Part shown: positions 27,559-35,091 of the stretch, piece after piece
Position numbering within the stretch: position 1 is the stretch's first letter
Layout of the letters: each line of letters begins with the position of its first letter
Source: JAZKFT01 sp039925965
GTDB lineage: Bacteria > Bacteroidota > Bacteroidia > Chitinophagales > Chitinophagaceae
Assembly: GCA_039925965.1 (NCBI GenBank)
Contig: JBDSXW010000050.1
Span: forward strand, 1-64,000
Length of the DNA: 64,000 nt
Direction of reading: 5' to 3'
Program-made: the position numbers and the translations under genes
The notes under the pieces: generated by a model
The model's database searches: none
What the model was told of the DNA's origin: nothing
What the model saw: only the letters and a program-made list of their open reading frames with translations

Positions 27559-27635
27559 CTATGGGTTTAAAACCCATAGGATAATAGATTGGCTAAAGGC
27601 ATTGGAGGTTTGGACTGAAAGTCCATTAAAAAAAT
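27559..27635 (+). terminator. two hairpins after the alpha/beta hydrolase gene
   Basis: CTATGGGTTT (27559-27568) and AAACCCATAG (27570-27579) are perfect inverse arms around one base. TGGACT (27611-27616) and AGTCCA (27620-27625) form a short stem followed by TTAAAAAAATT. The second resembles a weak intrinsic terminator in either direction; the first may be a repeat-derived palindrome. Confidence 0.4.
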
Positions 27636-27988
27636 TAAATTGAAGTTCATTGAAACCATTCCAAAATAAAACTCTGGTCACTGTTCGGGCCCTCACGATG
27701 ATGATCAAAATACTGTTGAATCATTTCATCAGTGCTATTTCCGGCCCTCCAAATTCATGACCAATTCGCCAACAATTACTATCCGAATTCCGATTCTTCG
27801 GATCCCCAAATTCGTCCAGCAATATCCGCGCACTTCGGCAGTTCAAAAATAAGAACATCCAGAAAGAACGAAAGCAAATCACAACTTGCTGGAAGCCGAT
27901 CTGCCATGATTTTAAGTTGGTATCAATCGAAGCTATCTCAAAGGACAAAGCAGATCCCAACCAAAATCTCATGCAATAATAGCTTCGG

Positions 27989-28173
27989 TCAAGGCGCATT
28001 GAATGTGGACATAACGGATGCCGCTGCTGTAATAGTTACGTTGCAGCTGCCAGTGTTAGTGGATCCTCCCCCATTCCATCCCGCAAATGTGGAACCAGAC
28101 GCAGCTGATGCCGTAAATTCCACCGGAGTTCCGTGGTTATAGTTTTCATTACAATCTCCCCGCAATTAATGCC
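27989..28173 (-). pseudogene. remnant of an InlB/'bacterial repeat' domain protein, C-terminal end
   Basis: Read leftward from 28173 the sequence gives GINCG, then, after the equivalent of one missing G in a GGGG run (28159-28162), DCNENYNHGTPVEFTASAAS, GSTFAGWNGGG, GSCNVTITAAASVMSTFNAP and a TGA stop at 27991-27989. This follows the consensus of the divergent InlB B-repeat / bacterial repeat domain (INCG...C..Y..GT.V.LTA...GS.FAGW.G....G.C.VT...A..V.ATF). Such domains close many secreted Bacteroidota proteins. No upstream coding sequence remains: a stop lies just before GINCG and no start is available. I read it as the eroded end of a lost surface protein. It could instead be a sequencing error in the G run, but the missing N-terminal part argues for decay. 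Confidence 0.7.
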
Positions 28174-28514
28174 TGCATGCTATAAAAAGTATAAAAATTT
28201 TGTAAACATTGTAGTCCTTTCGGTTTGCCGCCTATCCCTCACGTGCAGAGATGGGGCATACATATCTTCATACGGCCCTTCAAATTATTACAGTCATTCC
28301 GGGTTATGGAACATCAATCCATGGCTTCGGCAAAGTGCTGTTGGCGGCAACGCTGCCGGGAGAGTGAAGGGTAATTATCGGCGTTGTTGAATTTTCAGTA
28401 AAGCGTTCCTATGCTGCATTAAGGAATGGCAAGATATAGGCCGCGAGGCTTGCGCCAGTTAGCTTTCCAACTGTCCAGCCGCTATTTACATTTGCCTTTT
28501 CATACTATTGTTGC

Positions 28515-28727
28515 TCAGTATAATTCTTTTCCGCATTCTTCCAGAATACTGTGAATGTCCGCATGATGCCCATCTACATTTTCATTTGGAAAAAAGGCTT
28601 CAAATTTGTTCAGAACGCAATTAGTAAATTTGTTCACCTGTGATTCTTTTATACCATCTTCCGGCCAGCAGCCTCTATCTTCAAAATCATTTTGTCTTTA
28701 TAGTTTTTTACCAGCCCATGTGCTACA
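28515..28727 (-). pseudogene. decayed third repeat unit of the adjacent repeat lipoprotein
   Basis: Directly after the stop of the lipoprotein gene, the leftward sequence continues with a recognisable third copy of its ~65-residue unit. One frame gives KNYKDKMILK, which matches SKSYREKM/SKAYREKML, and the original frame then gives EDGIKESQVNKFTNCVLNKF, EAFFPNENVDGHHADIHSIL and EECGKELY before a TGA at 28517-28515. This matches AQVNALTNCVLAALEAKFPN of unit 1. The unit is broken by TAA codons at 28730-28728 and 28700-28698 and by frameshifts, so the protein now ends after two units. Confidence 0.7.
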
Positions 28728-29321
28728 TTATTTCGAAGACGTGCTGTTTAAACAATTTTGTAAAATCCGCTCTACTTCCGCACTATGGACATCCACATCT
28801 TCCTTGGGGAATTTATTTTCCAGTTCACCAAGCATGCAATCCACAACATCTTTTATACGATATTCGGGAACTTTTTTCCCGTCTGCATATTCCGGTAAGC
28901 GGTCTGCCATTTTTTCGCGGTATGATTTGGACCAACCTGCCGAACCCTTAAATTCATCATTTCCATTAGAATTTGAGGACAAGCTGTTCATACATTTGTG
29001 TAAAATAGCCTGGGCTTCAGCGCTTTCTTCATCCACATCCTCATTGGGAAATTTTGCTTCTAATGCAGCAAGAACACAATTGGTGAGTGCATTTACCTGT
29101 GCCCCTTCAATCCCCTCTTTTCTTGCATACTTTTCTAAGCCAGATAACATTTTTTCGCGGTATGCTTTTGACCAACTGCCCGAAGGCTGATTTTGATGCG
29201 TGCCGCCCCATTTCGAAGTGGTATTATCAGACTGGTCAGGCGCAGTCTGCGTTTCTGATTTTGATTTACATGCGCTTAGCGCCAGAAATACTACCACTAT
29301 TATTGCAAAAGTATACTTCAT
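28728..29321 (-). CDS. lipoprotein with two tandem ~65-residue repeats
   Basis: A 197-residue predicted lipoprotein: signal peptide with lipobox ending LSAC (residue 18) and a hydrophilic linker. Two homologous units follow, each starting WSKxYREKM and containing a conserved NCVLAALEAKFPNEDVD / DCMLGELENKFPKEDVD block and a C-terminal Cys (ILHKCMN, ILQNCLN). Two conserved cysteines per unit suggest an intra-unit disulfide in the periplasm or at the surface. I do not recognise a named family. A third unit persists downstream as decayed sequence. The surrounding region is rich in gene remnants. Confidence 0.75.
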   Translation of the reverse strand: MKYTFAIIVVVFLALSACKSKSETQTAPDQSDNTTSKWGGTHQNQPSGSWSKAYREKMLSGLEKYARKEGIEGAQVNALTNCVLAALEAKFPNEDVDEESAEAQAILHKCMNSLSSNSNGNDEFKGSAGWSKSYREKMADRLPEYADGKKVPEYRIKDVVDCMLGELENKFPKEDVDVHSAEVERILQNCLNSTSSK

Positions 29322-29477
29322 TATTATTGATTTAAAAATTGTAACAATAAATTCAATGGTATATGAAAAAAGAATCGTAATGTATGTTATTGTATACTAA
29401 TGCGATAAAGATAGATTCCTTGAGCACTTTCTCCTTTTCCATATTCTATTATCAGCTATTCCCCTCTTTTGCTTTTT

Positions 29478-29726
29478 TCAAAAAACAACGTTCCCGTCAT
29501 AAAAAAGCATTGTACATCTTATAATGGCTTTCTCATTCAATATTAGGTGAATGGCCGCCAATCCATTTTTCGAAACTCCTTCCTGGTGGTATATCAAAGA
29601 AGCCCCATGACCACAGATCACAGCTAAAAAAGTCGTTATTGCTGCAGCAGAAAGTAATGCCCGGTAATTTCGGTGATTATTTCCATGTTGCTTTTCAATT
29701 TTTTTTACATAGTAACCATCATTTAA
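29478..29726 (-). pseudogene. open fragment without a start codon, one membrane segment
   Basis: Between a TAA at 29729-29727 and a TGA at 29480-29478 one leftward frame stays open for 82 codons and reads protein-like: a basic stretch, a hydrophobic segment (ALLSAAAITTFLAVICG), then a polar tail ending YDGNVVF. It has no ATG, GTG or TTG that would keep the membrane segment. I recognise no family. It may be a remnant or an open frame by chance. Confidence 0.3.
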
Positions 29727-29729
29727 TTA

Positions 29730-29738
29730 CCCCCCCCC
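29730..29738. repeat. run of nine C (G on the minus strand)
   Basis: An uninterrupted C9 tract lies 8 bases after the stop of the 160-residue membrane protein and just before the startless fragment at 29478-29726. Such tracts are prone to slipped-strand change; here it is outside a supported gene. Confidence 0.7.
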
Positions 29739-29745
29739 GGTGCTG

Positions 29746-30228
29746 TTACACCTTTTGGACCGTTGCCTTCTGCTGCCGCCTATCTCTGCTGTTCAGGTAG
29801 ATCGCAATGATAACTAACGCCATGCAGAACAGCGAAAGAATACCGCCTGTAGTGCGAATAACAGCTCCGCCAAATGCAAAAACCAAAAGCAGGATCAGTG
29901 AAATCCAGTAACCGTAACGTTGCCAAAACGGTTTGATGCTGTAGTTGGAAATAAATAGTATGATTAAACCGGCAACGACATAACCTGCATAAGGCAATAA
30001 TTGAAAACCTGTTTTTTCTGCCACCTCATTTTGAAAGTGAACAATATTACCTGTGTTCCATAAGATCGGAATGTCTCCGTCAGAATGGTTATCTACATAG
30101 GGCAAAAAGAGGGACCAAAAATCAGTGGCCAGCGCCCCGATCATCAGACTCCGGGCCGTCGACATTTTTTTGTCGGTAGTGGAGGGCGTTGTAGTACTTA
30201 CCTGCGTTTTCGTCAATTTGGTGTTCAT
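29746..30228 (-). CDS. small four-helix membrane protein, unknown function
   Basis: A 160-residue protein with a hydrophilic Thr/Lys-rich N-terminus (about 25 residues) and about four membrane segments (TARSLMIGALATDFWSLFLP, GYVVAGLIILFIS, YWISLILLLVFAFGGAVI, ILSLFCMALVIIAIYL). I recognise no family. Layout and size match the next gene upstream (30269-30754): both have a polar tail, a first helix ending LFLPY/QFLPFS, a soluble loop, then three helices, so they look like distant paralogues. They are 40 bases apart and probably co-transcribed. Confidence 0.65.
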   Translation of the reverse strand: MNTKLTKTQVSTTTPSTTDKKMSTARSLMIGALATDFWSLFLPYVDNHSDGDIPILWNTGNIVHFQNEVAEKTGFQLLPYAGYVVAGLIILFISNYSIKPFWQRYGYWISLILLLVFAFGGAVIRTTGGILSLFCMALVIIAIYLNSRDRRQQKATVQKV

Positions 30229-30268
30229 AGTTGCATAATTGATATGATCGTTAAATATTCTGCTTATT

Positions 30269-30754
30269 CTAAGCTGCCTGAGGTTCTACTTCCTTTTTCT
30301 GCGTTGACCGTTGATAAAGGCTATAGGCCATTAAGGCCAGTGCAATCGCCCCCGCAATGCCACCCATTGAGTCTATTGGAGGCGGCATCTCGGTACAGCC
30401 AATTGCCATGATGATTGCTATCCAATACAGTTTTTTACTCCAACCAGGGCGATTGTAAAGCCCTGTAAAAAAAAGAGCTAACAGCACCGGAAGTATAATC
30501 ACGGCATAAGGGTGCGACTCAAAGCCACCATAGATTTTGCCAGATTCTACATAAGTCTCGTAGCCCGCGTCGGAGTAAGCATTCTCATAAGTGCCATGTC
30601 CGCGTCCCGTATACCGACTATTCAGACTAGCAGAGCCCTGAGAAAACGGAAGAAACTGTGATACAACGAGTACGATGATTGCTAAGCGCATGATCAGGCG
30701 ACCCGGTTCAGTGGTTGGTTTCACTACTACCTGTTGTTCTTTTACTGTTTTCAT
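30269..30754 (-). CDS. small four-helix membrane protein, paralogue of neighbour
   Basis: A 161-residue protein with a polar N-terminus (MKTVKEQQVVVKPTTEPG), a first membrane helix (LIMRLAIIVLVVSQFLPFS), a Tyr/Gly-rich loop of about 50 residues (RYTGRGHGTYENAY, GYETYVESGKIYGGFESH), and three more helices (AVIILPVLLALFFTGLY, LYWIAIIMAIGCTEM, AGAIALALMAYSLY), ending in a charged tail. No known family is recognised. The shared plan with the gene 40 bases downstream suggests an old duplication. A role in the inner membrane is all that can be said. Confidence 0.65.
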   Translation of the reverse strand: MKTVKEQQVVVKPTTEPGRLIMRLAIIVLVVSQFLPFSQGSASLNSRYTGRGHGTYENAYSDAGYETYVESGKIYGGFESHPYAVIILPVLLALFFTGLYNRPGWSKKLYWIAIIMAIGCTEMPPPIDSMGGIAGAIALALMAYSLYQRSTQKKEVEPQAA

Positions 30755-31249
30755 TTGAAGTGATTTTAGGACTATCCCGAATACTATATTCCCAGGAACT
30801 TAAAATAAAGGCCAGTGAAACCAGGCTTAATTGAAGTAGCAATTTAATTTTCATCACTACCTACCGCTGCTGAAGTTTTTTCAATACTGATGTTAGTTAG
30901 GAAATTAGCCAAGGTCTACATTCATAATGTTCTGAAATAGCCCTCCCATGTGCTGAACTGTTGGATTTTTGTTCTGAGGGTTAGGTTCGCATTACGCCTG
31001 TTCAATAATTTCGCCGCTGCAGGTGTTCCATGCAGCGCCTTATTCCGGCTACTGGCGATTTCCCCGGGCTCCGTTGAGCGGCTGCCAATTGCCAACTTCC
31101 CGCTGGTTGGAAGCCCACAAATCCCGGACCTTTGTTTTGGCCCGACCGGTAGTCAGTATATTGTACGAAGCAATCTCAAACTCATTGACTGCCGGGACCA
31201 AAGCATAGAAAGGCTATTTAGGAGATGGCAATATTCAACCTATCTGCCA
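30755..31249. other. degraded stretch between the membrane pair and DoxX gene
   Basis: 495 bases with no supported gene. A leftward frame at 31049-31213 (bounded by TAG codons) reads protein-like for 54 codons (PAVNEFEIASYNILTTGRAK, then VRDLWASNQREVGNWQPLNG) but has no start and no family that I recognise. It fits the picture of eroded genes in 27.5-34 kb. Confidence 0.3.
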
Positions 31250-31528
31250 TTACAGATCACGCCATTGTTTAAATGCCACTGGACCAAACATCCGGGAAAT
31301 AATCAGCATCGCCATGGCTGTTAACGCAAGCCATTCTGCGCCATCTTTTGCATGCAAATGGGCAGCGGCGGCTACAACAACATCAAAGAAAAATCCGGCA
31401 TAAGCCCATTCTTTTAACAATCTTGATTTCCGGGAAATAATGGCAATTACGCCTGCAACTTTTGCCATTGCGAGGGGATAAATCAGGTAGCCAGGATAAC
31501 CCAGCGACTGAAAAAAACCTTTCACCAT
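31250..31528 (-). CDS. DoxX family membrane protein, 5' end apparently disrupted
   Basis: The 92 residues from ATG 31528 (MVKGFFQSLGYPGYLIYPLA...AKVAGVIAI, KEWAYAGFFFDVVVAAAAH) are the C-terminal two thirds of a DoxX-like (DoxX_2) four-helix membrane protein. The first helix of the family is present upstream in the same frame (IKLNKTIYWLATIVFCCIFL, then FSATIYFSRYE), back to an ATA codon at 31621-31619, where homologues start with Met. No ATG, GTG or TTG occurs between that point and the stop before it, so the normal start seems mutated (ATG to ATA). If translation begins at 31528 the first helix is lost. It is probably a recent pseudogene or one that starts at a rare codon. Function of DoxX_2 proteins is poorly defined. 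Confidence 0.7.
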   Translation of the reverse strand: MVKGFFQSLGYPGYLIYPLAMAKVAGVIAIISRKSRLLKEWAYAGFFFDVVVAAAAHLHAKDGAEWLALTAMAMLIISRMFGPVAFKQWRDL

Positions 31529-31730
31529 TTCATATCGGCTAAAATAAATGGTAGCAGAAAAGAGGAAGATGCAACAAAATACAATGGTAGCTAACCAGTA
31601 AATAGTCTTATTAAGTTTTATGATATAGGCAGTCGTTTAAAACCCCTAAGCCAGGTGCAATTTGCCAGGCTATAAAAGTACATAGGATCATTTGCAGCCT
31701 GTTAAAGGCTATCTTCACAAAAAATAAATA

Positions 31731-32255
31731 ATGAAGTGTCTTTTAACTGTTCTCACTTTTTTTTTAACGTTGCCACCCATGATGGCCCAAACATTTGATG
31801 CAGTGTATCTGACCGCAAATATATCCAAACTAAAAAATGCAAAAGCATATACTTTGCAGGTAGCCAGCCTGATGCCTGCGGAAAAATACGACTACAATCC
31901 AAGCAAAGAGGAAATGGACTTTGGCAAACAACTTTTGCATATTTCTGAGAATTTATGCTGGTTGAGTTCCTCCTACCTTACTGGTAATAAAAATCCCTTA
32001 ACTGACGCTGATGGCAAGCTAACTTCCAAAAATGATATTATAACTATTGTTACGGCGGCCTATGACTTTGCCATTGATGCGCTGCAAAACTTTGACACTA
32101 AATCATTGGCCGATACGGTTAAATTCTTCGCCGGCCCAATGAATAAATTACAAATCATTAACCTTATCCAGGACCATCAAACACACCACAGGGCCCAGTT
32201 GTTGGTTTACTTAAGGTTGAATGGTATAAAGCCGCCCGCCTATGTTGGCTGGTAA
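31731..32255 (+). CDS. exported DinB-like protein
   Basis: A 174-residue protein of the DinB/YfiT four-helix-bundle superfamily, in which three histidines bind a metal. Here the candidate ligands are His in KQLLHISENL and the pair in QDHQTHHRAQLLVYLR, the family's most conserved block, followed by the usual C-terminal PPAYVGW. It carries a signal peptide (MKCLLTVLTFFLTLPPMMAQ), so it acts outside the cytoplasm, which is frequent in Bacteroidota members. The reaction is unknown; relatives are thiol-dependent transferases. The gene stands alone between degraded regions. Confidence 0.85.
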   Translation: MKCLLTVLTFFLTLPPMMAQTFDAVYLTANISKLKNAKAYTLQVASLMPAEKYDYNPSKEEMDFGKQLLHISENLCWLSSSYLTGNKNPLTDADGKLTSKNDIITIVTAAYDFAIDALQNFDTKSLADTVKFFAGPMNKLQIINLIQDHQTHHRAQLLVYLRLNGIKPPAYVGW

Positions 32256-32315
32256 ATAAAAATACATAGGCGTCGTCAGTTGCTGAAGCGCCATGCTACA
32301 CAGGTCCATAATTGC

Positions 32316-32591
32316 CTATCCTGGTTCAATATGCATTTTTCATAACGAGTCGTCTTATATCTCGTAAATGTGCTTTATTATTCTATCGAACAACAATTGG
32401 CCTTGTAAGTCACTTACAACCTGGTGAATAGTCGCTTCCATAGTTTCGTTTCGTGTTTCATTACCGCCAATTGGTTCAACATAGGGATTAATTTCCATCC
32501 ATTGCCGGGTCCAATATTTTCGTATTTCGTCTTGCCCATTAATATAACCACTTTTAAAGGCTTTTGGCCGTTGCACATCGGGAAGCCCATC
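32316..32591 (-). pseudogene. SnoaL-like (NTF2-fold) pseudogene
   Basis: The leftward frame ending at TAA 32357-32355 reads AFKSGYINGQDEIRKYWTRQ, WMEINPYVEPI, then HQVVSDLQGQLLFDR and IIKHIYEI, matching the second half of SnoaL-like/NTF2-fold polyketide-cyclase-type proteins. Past that stop the same frame continues with DDSL, a TGA, and KMHIEPG, which matches the family's C-terminal strand, so two in-frame stops interrupt it. The N-terminal half of the family is missing and is replaced by a 21-bp tandem repeat block (32658-32909). Confidence 0.7.
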
Positions 32592-32657
32592 TTCTTTCTG
32601 CTGAAGGCTATACCCTTTTTGCGGAAGGCTGCAATTTGTAGTAACAACTTTATGAAA

Positions 32658-32909
32658 GGGTTTATTTCTGTGGAGTGCTGTTCTAATTCTGCGGGGGGCT
32701 GTTCTAATTCTGCAGAGAGCTGTTCTAATTCTGCAGAGGGTTGTTCCAATTCCGTGGAGAGCTGTTCTAATTCTGCGGAGGGGTGTTTTATTTCTGCGGA
32801 GAGCTGTTTTATTTCTGGGGAGGGTTGTTCTAATTCTCCGGCGGGTTGTTCTAATTCTGCGGAGAGCTGTTTTATTTCTGCGGAGGGGTGTTTTATTTCT
32901 GCGGAAGGC
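32658..32909. repeat. minisatellite, 12 units of 21 bp
   Basis: Twelve head-to-tail 21-base units of the type TGTTCTAATTCTGCGGAGAGC run without phase change from 32658 to 32909. Two unit types (TGTTCTAATTCTGC and TGTTTTATTTCTGC) are interspersed. Because 21 is a multiple of 3, several frames remain open. One leftward frame spells LSAELEQ/PSAEIKQ heptads, an ideal-looking coiled coil, but has a stop just before it and no good start. The frame that runs into the SnoaL remnant spells ALRRIRT. The motif GCGGAAGGCT occurs on both flanks. Confidence 0.85.
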
Positions 32910-33111
32910 TATCCCAGGCTGCAAAGTGGGCTTTACATGTAACTGGATTAAAGCTCTTAGATAAGATGGGGGGTAAAAGTCGTCGCAATAAAAATCCCGC
33001 TATTACAGGTTTAAATTTTGTAATAGCGGGATTTATTTTACGGTTCCCTTTGTGCCGGCTGCAAGCCCAGGTTTATAGGGTCCCGGCCCATTGCATCGAG
33101 ATGGAGCGGTA

Positions 33112-33675
33112 TCATTCGCTTGTAAGGGAGATAGCTGCCAGTTTTTTAGAAGCCGGCCTCAGGGCAGTTACCGATCTGCAGTATTTTTTAATGGCCTTGA
33201 TCGTTGCTATGATGCCGGTGGCAGGGTTGTAAAGGGCCGTGGTTCTGTTTGCCCGGGCGTTAGTGGAATTGGCCTCGGCCTGTTTTGCTTCCTGGTTGGT
33301 GGTTTGCATCTGTGTGAAGGAGCTGGCAATACCGGCCAGGGAAGTGTCGGCCTCGTTGGGGGTATAGTTGGGTTCGGTATCAAGGCTGCCCTTCAGGCTT
33401 TTCATGTGTTCCAACATACTGTCGAAGCTTTGTTGCGATACCGAGCTGTGTGCTGCTTCGGGTTCGCCTTCTTTCGGTTGCCCCAGTTTGGCTGCCCGGA
33501 TGCCCTGGATTTTGCGGTTTACGGCGGCGGCTTCGGCGATCTTTTCTTCGGAAACCTGTGAGGCAGCTAACGCGTTGATGATTCTTGTTGCATATTTCTT
33601 TTGGCCCTTGTAAGCGATCTGGCGTGCGGCGATGGCCAGTTTCTCTTGTTTGAATACGCTGCGGACTATATCCAT
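33112..33675 (-). CDS. conserved Bacteroidota hypothetical protein, 5' end disrupted
   Basis: A 187-residue soluble, Ala-rich helical protein of a family that I recall as recurrent and unnamed in Bacteroidota, recognisable by YATRIINALAAS, VNRKIQGIRAAK, YTPNEADTSLAGIASSFTQM and TTALYNPATGI near the C-terminus. ATG 33675 lies inside the family's first helical repeat. In-frame similarity continues upstream (AAGIAYNPAGAELKVAALTG, then LHQHGAAV) to about 33790, with no ATG, GTG or TTG before the stop at 33852-33850. The gene thus seems to have lost its start; translation from 33675 would give a shortened protein. The family's function is unknown. There is no co-oriented neighbour close enough for an operon. 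Confidence 0.6.
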   Translation of the reverse strand: MDIVRSVFKQEKLAIAARQIAYKGQKKYATRIINALAASQVSEEKIAEAAAVNRKIQGIRAAKLGQPKEGEPEAAHSSVSQQSFDSMLEHMKSLKGSLDTEPNYTPNEADTSLAGIASSFTQMQTTNQEAKQAEANSTNARANRTTALYNPATGIIATIKAIKKYCRSVTALRPASKKLAAISLTSE

Positions 33676-33852
33676 TACTGCTGCTCCATGCTGGTGAAGA
33701 CCGGTTAGCGCTGCTACTTTTAATTCAGCTCCTGCCGGATTGTAAGCGATGCCGGCGGCAAGTGGGGAAAATTTGATATTTTGGTGTCTTGCGTGTAATA
33801 TCGTGTTGAACCTACATTGCCAAGCGGCAATGGGTTTGTCCCAAATTGTTTA

Positions 33853-34059
33853 AATTGGTTTTCTAAATTTAAACATCATGCAAAAAAACGCTTTCCGAGT
33901 TTGCAGTCAAAGCGCTGCAGCGAACCAGTAATTATTTCGCATTAGGCGAGTAGGTATAGTCCTGAAATAGGTTGACTCTCAAAGACTACAAGTCAACTTA
34001 TGAACAAGGAGCACAAATTTGACCAAAAGTTTTTTTTGTTATAGAAATCAACCGATTAA
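33853..34059. other. leader region of the polysaccharide cluster
   Basis: No gene. GTTGACT (33971-33977) and AGTCAAC (33991-33997) form a 7-bp inverted repeat about 65 bases before the epimerase start, a possible operator or hairpin. A T8 tract and an AT-rich stretch follow. No good TAnnTTTG element was found. Confidence 0.35.
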
Positions 34060-35082
34060 ATGCTAATGTCTGAAACCACGACTGAAATAAATAAAAAAAG
34101 AAACATCTTCATCACAGGTGGTGCAGGCTTTATTGGAAGCTATCTGTGTTCAACCTTTTTACAGCAAGGCGCATCGGTCTATATTTTAGATGATCTTTCT
34201 ACCGGCTCCAGGAAGAATCTCGTTGTACATCCAGACCTGCATCTTTTCGTGGGTTCTATTATGGACAAGGATTTCATGCTGGATTTCCGGAAATTCAAGT
34301 TCGATCTTATAATTCACCTCGCAAGTATTGTCGGCATGAGGCTTGCAACTAGGTACCAGCAAAAAACTTATGATATTGCAACCGCAGGTACACAAAATGT
34401 GTTGGATATTTTTAATAACATTCCGGTTGTTTTATTCTCATCCTCTGCAGTGTATGGTTTAAATAATGGAAATAATTTAAGCGAAAGTCGGCCTATTTCT
34501 TATGATGGGTTACTTGAAAGCGATGGTGGCAAAAAAGGCTACTGCTGTGGCAAATACGAAATGGAGCAAATCGGATTAACTGCTGCTGAAAAAGGGAGAA
34601 AGGTTATGATTCTTAGGCCATTTAATGTGATCGGGATAAAGCAGGTTTGTACTTACGGTATGGTGGTGCCAAATTTCATTGAAATGGCGTTTGCACAGCA
34701 ACCAATCACCATTTTCGATGACGGCAATCAGGTGAGGTCTTTCTCTTGCGTAAAACATTTTGTAAAATTATTTTTTGAACTGCTCCGGTCTGAAAAAGTC
34801 TGGATCAAAGGAACTAATATTATTAATGTTGGTACACCGGTTGGCAGTTCAATAGCAGAACTTGCTGATATAGTAATTGGAGAAACAGGCTCCGTTTCGT
34901 GCAAAGTCTTTAAGCCTTACAAAGAAATTTTCCTTCATCATACGGATGTGAGATACCGTGTGCCCAATACCATTTATGTGGAATCAATAGTAGGAAAAAA
35001 CGAATGGCCATCACTAAGGCAGATTGTAAAGGGTATAATTCACTTTAAACATATTGTTCAAAAAGAAGAAGGATATATGTAA
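34060..35082 (+). CDS. NAD-dependent epimerase/dehydratase (extended SDR)
   Basis: A 340-residue extended short-chain dehydrogenase of the nucleotide-sugar epimerase/dehydratase family. The NAD-binding motif ITGGAGFIGSYL is at residues 18-29, the adenine-pocket Asp in ILDDLSTGS, the active-site Ser in FSSSAVYGLN, the catalytic Tyr-x3-Lys in YCCGKYEME and the substrate loop in LRPFNVIG. It probably converts a UDP- or dTDP-linked sugar in the cytoplasm. ATG 34060 or 34066 could be used; the extra residues do not touch the fold. It starts a three-gene rightward cluster with an FAD enzyme (9 bases later) and a polyprenyl-phosphate sugar transferase, pointing to a surface or O-antigen-like polysaccharide. 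Confidence 0.88.
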   Translation: MLMSETTTEINKKRNIFITGGAGFIGSYLCSTFLQQGASVYILDDLSTGSRKNLVVHPDLHLFVGSIMDKDFMLDFRKFKFDLIIHLASIVGMRLATRYQQKTYDIATAGTQNVLDIFNNIPVVLFSSSAVYGLNNGNNLSESRPISYDGLLESDGGKKGYCCGKYEMEQIGLTAAEKGRKVMILRPFNVIGIKQVCTYGMVVPNFIEMAFAQQPITIFDDGNQVRSFSCVKHFVKLFFELLRSEKVWIKGTNIINVGTPVGSSIAELADIVIGETGSVSCKVFKPYKEIFLHHTDVRYRVPNTIYVESIVGKNEWPSLRQIVKGIIHFKHIVQKEEGYM

Positions 35083-35091
35083 TTATATACT

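Noticed and set aside
27721..27999. Leftward 92-codon frame in the decay zone
   Set aside because: No family resemblance, odd composition, and it overlaps the end of the InlB-like remnant in another frame.
28606..29190. Rightward 194-codon frame opposite the repeat lipoprotein
   Set aside because: It is the antisense shadow of the lipoprotein gene, whose lipobox and two internal repeats make the leftward frame convincing.
29730..29738. Phase-variable gene switch at the C9 tract
   Set aside because: The tract lies after a stop codon and before a fragment with no start, so slippage would not switch any supported gene.
32658..32909. CRISPR array
   Set aside because: The units are contiguous 21-base repeats with no unique spacers and no cas genes nearby.
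32424..32942. Rightward Cys/Ser-rich frame (CSNSAEG repeats) across the minisatellite
   Set aside because: It stays open only because the 21-base unit is a multiple of three; outside the repeat it is antisense to the SnoaL-like remnant.
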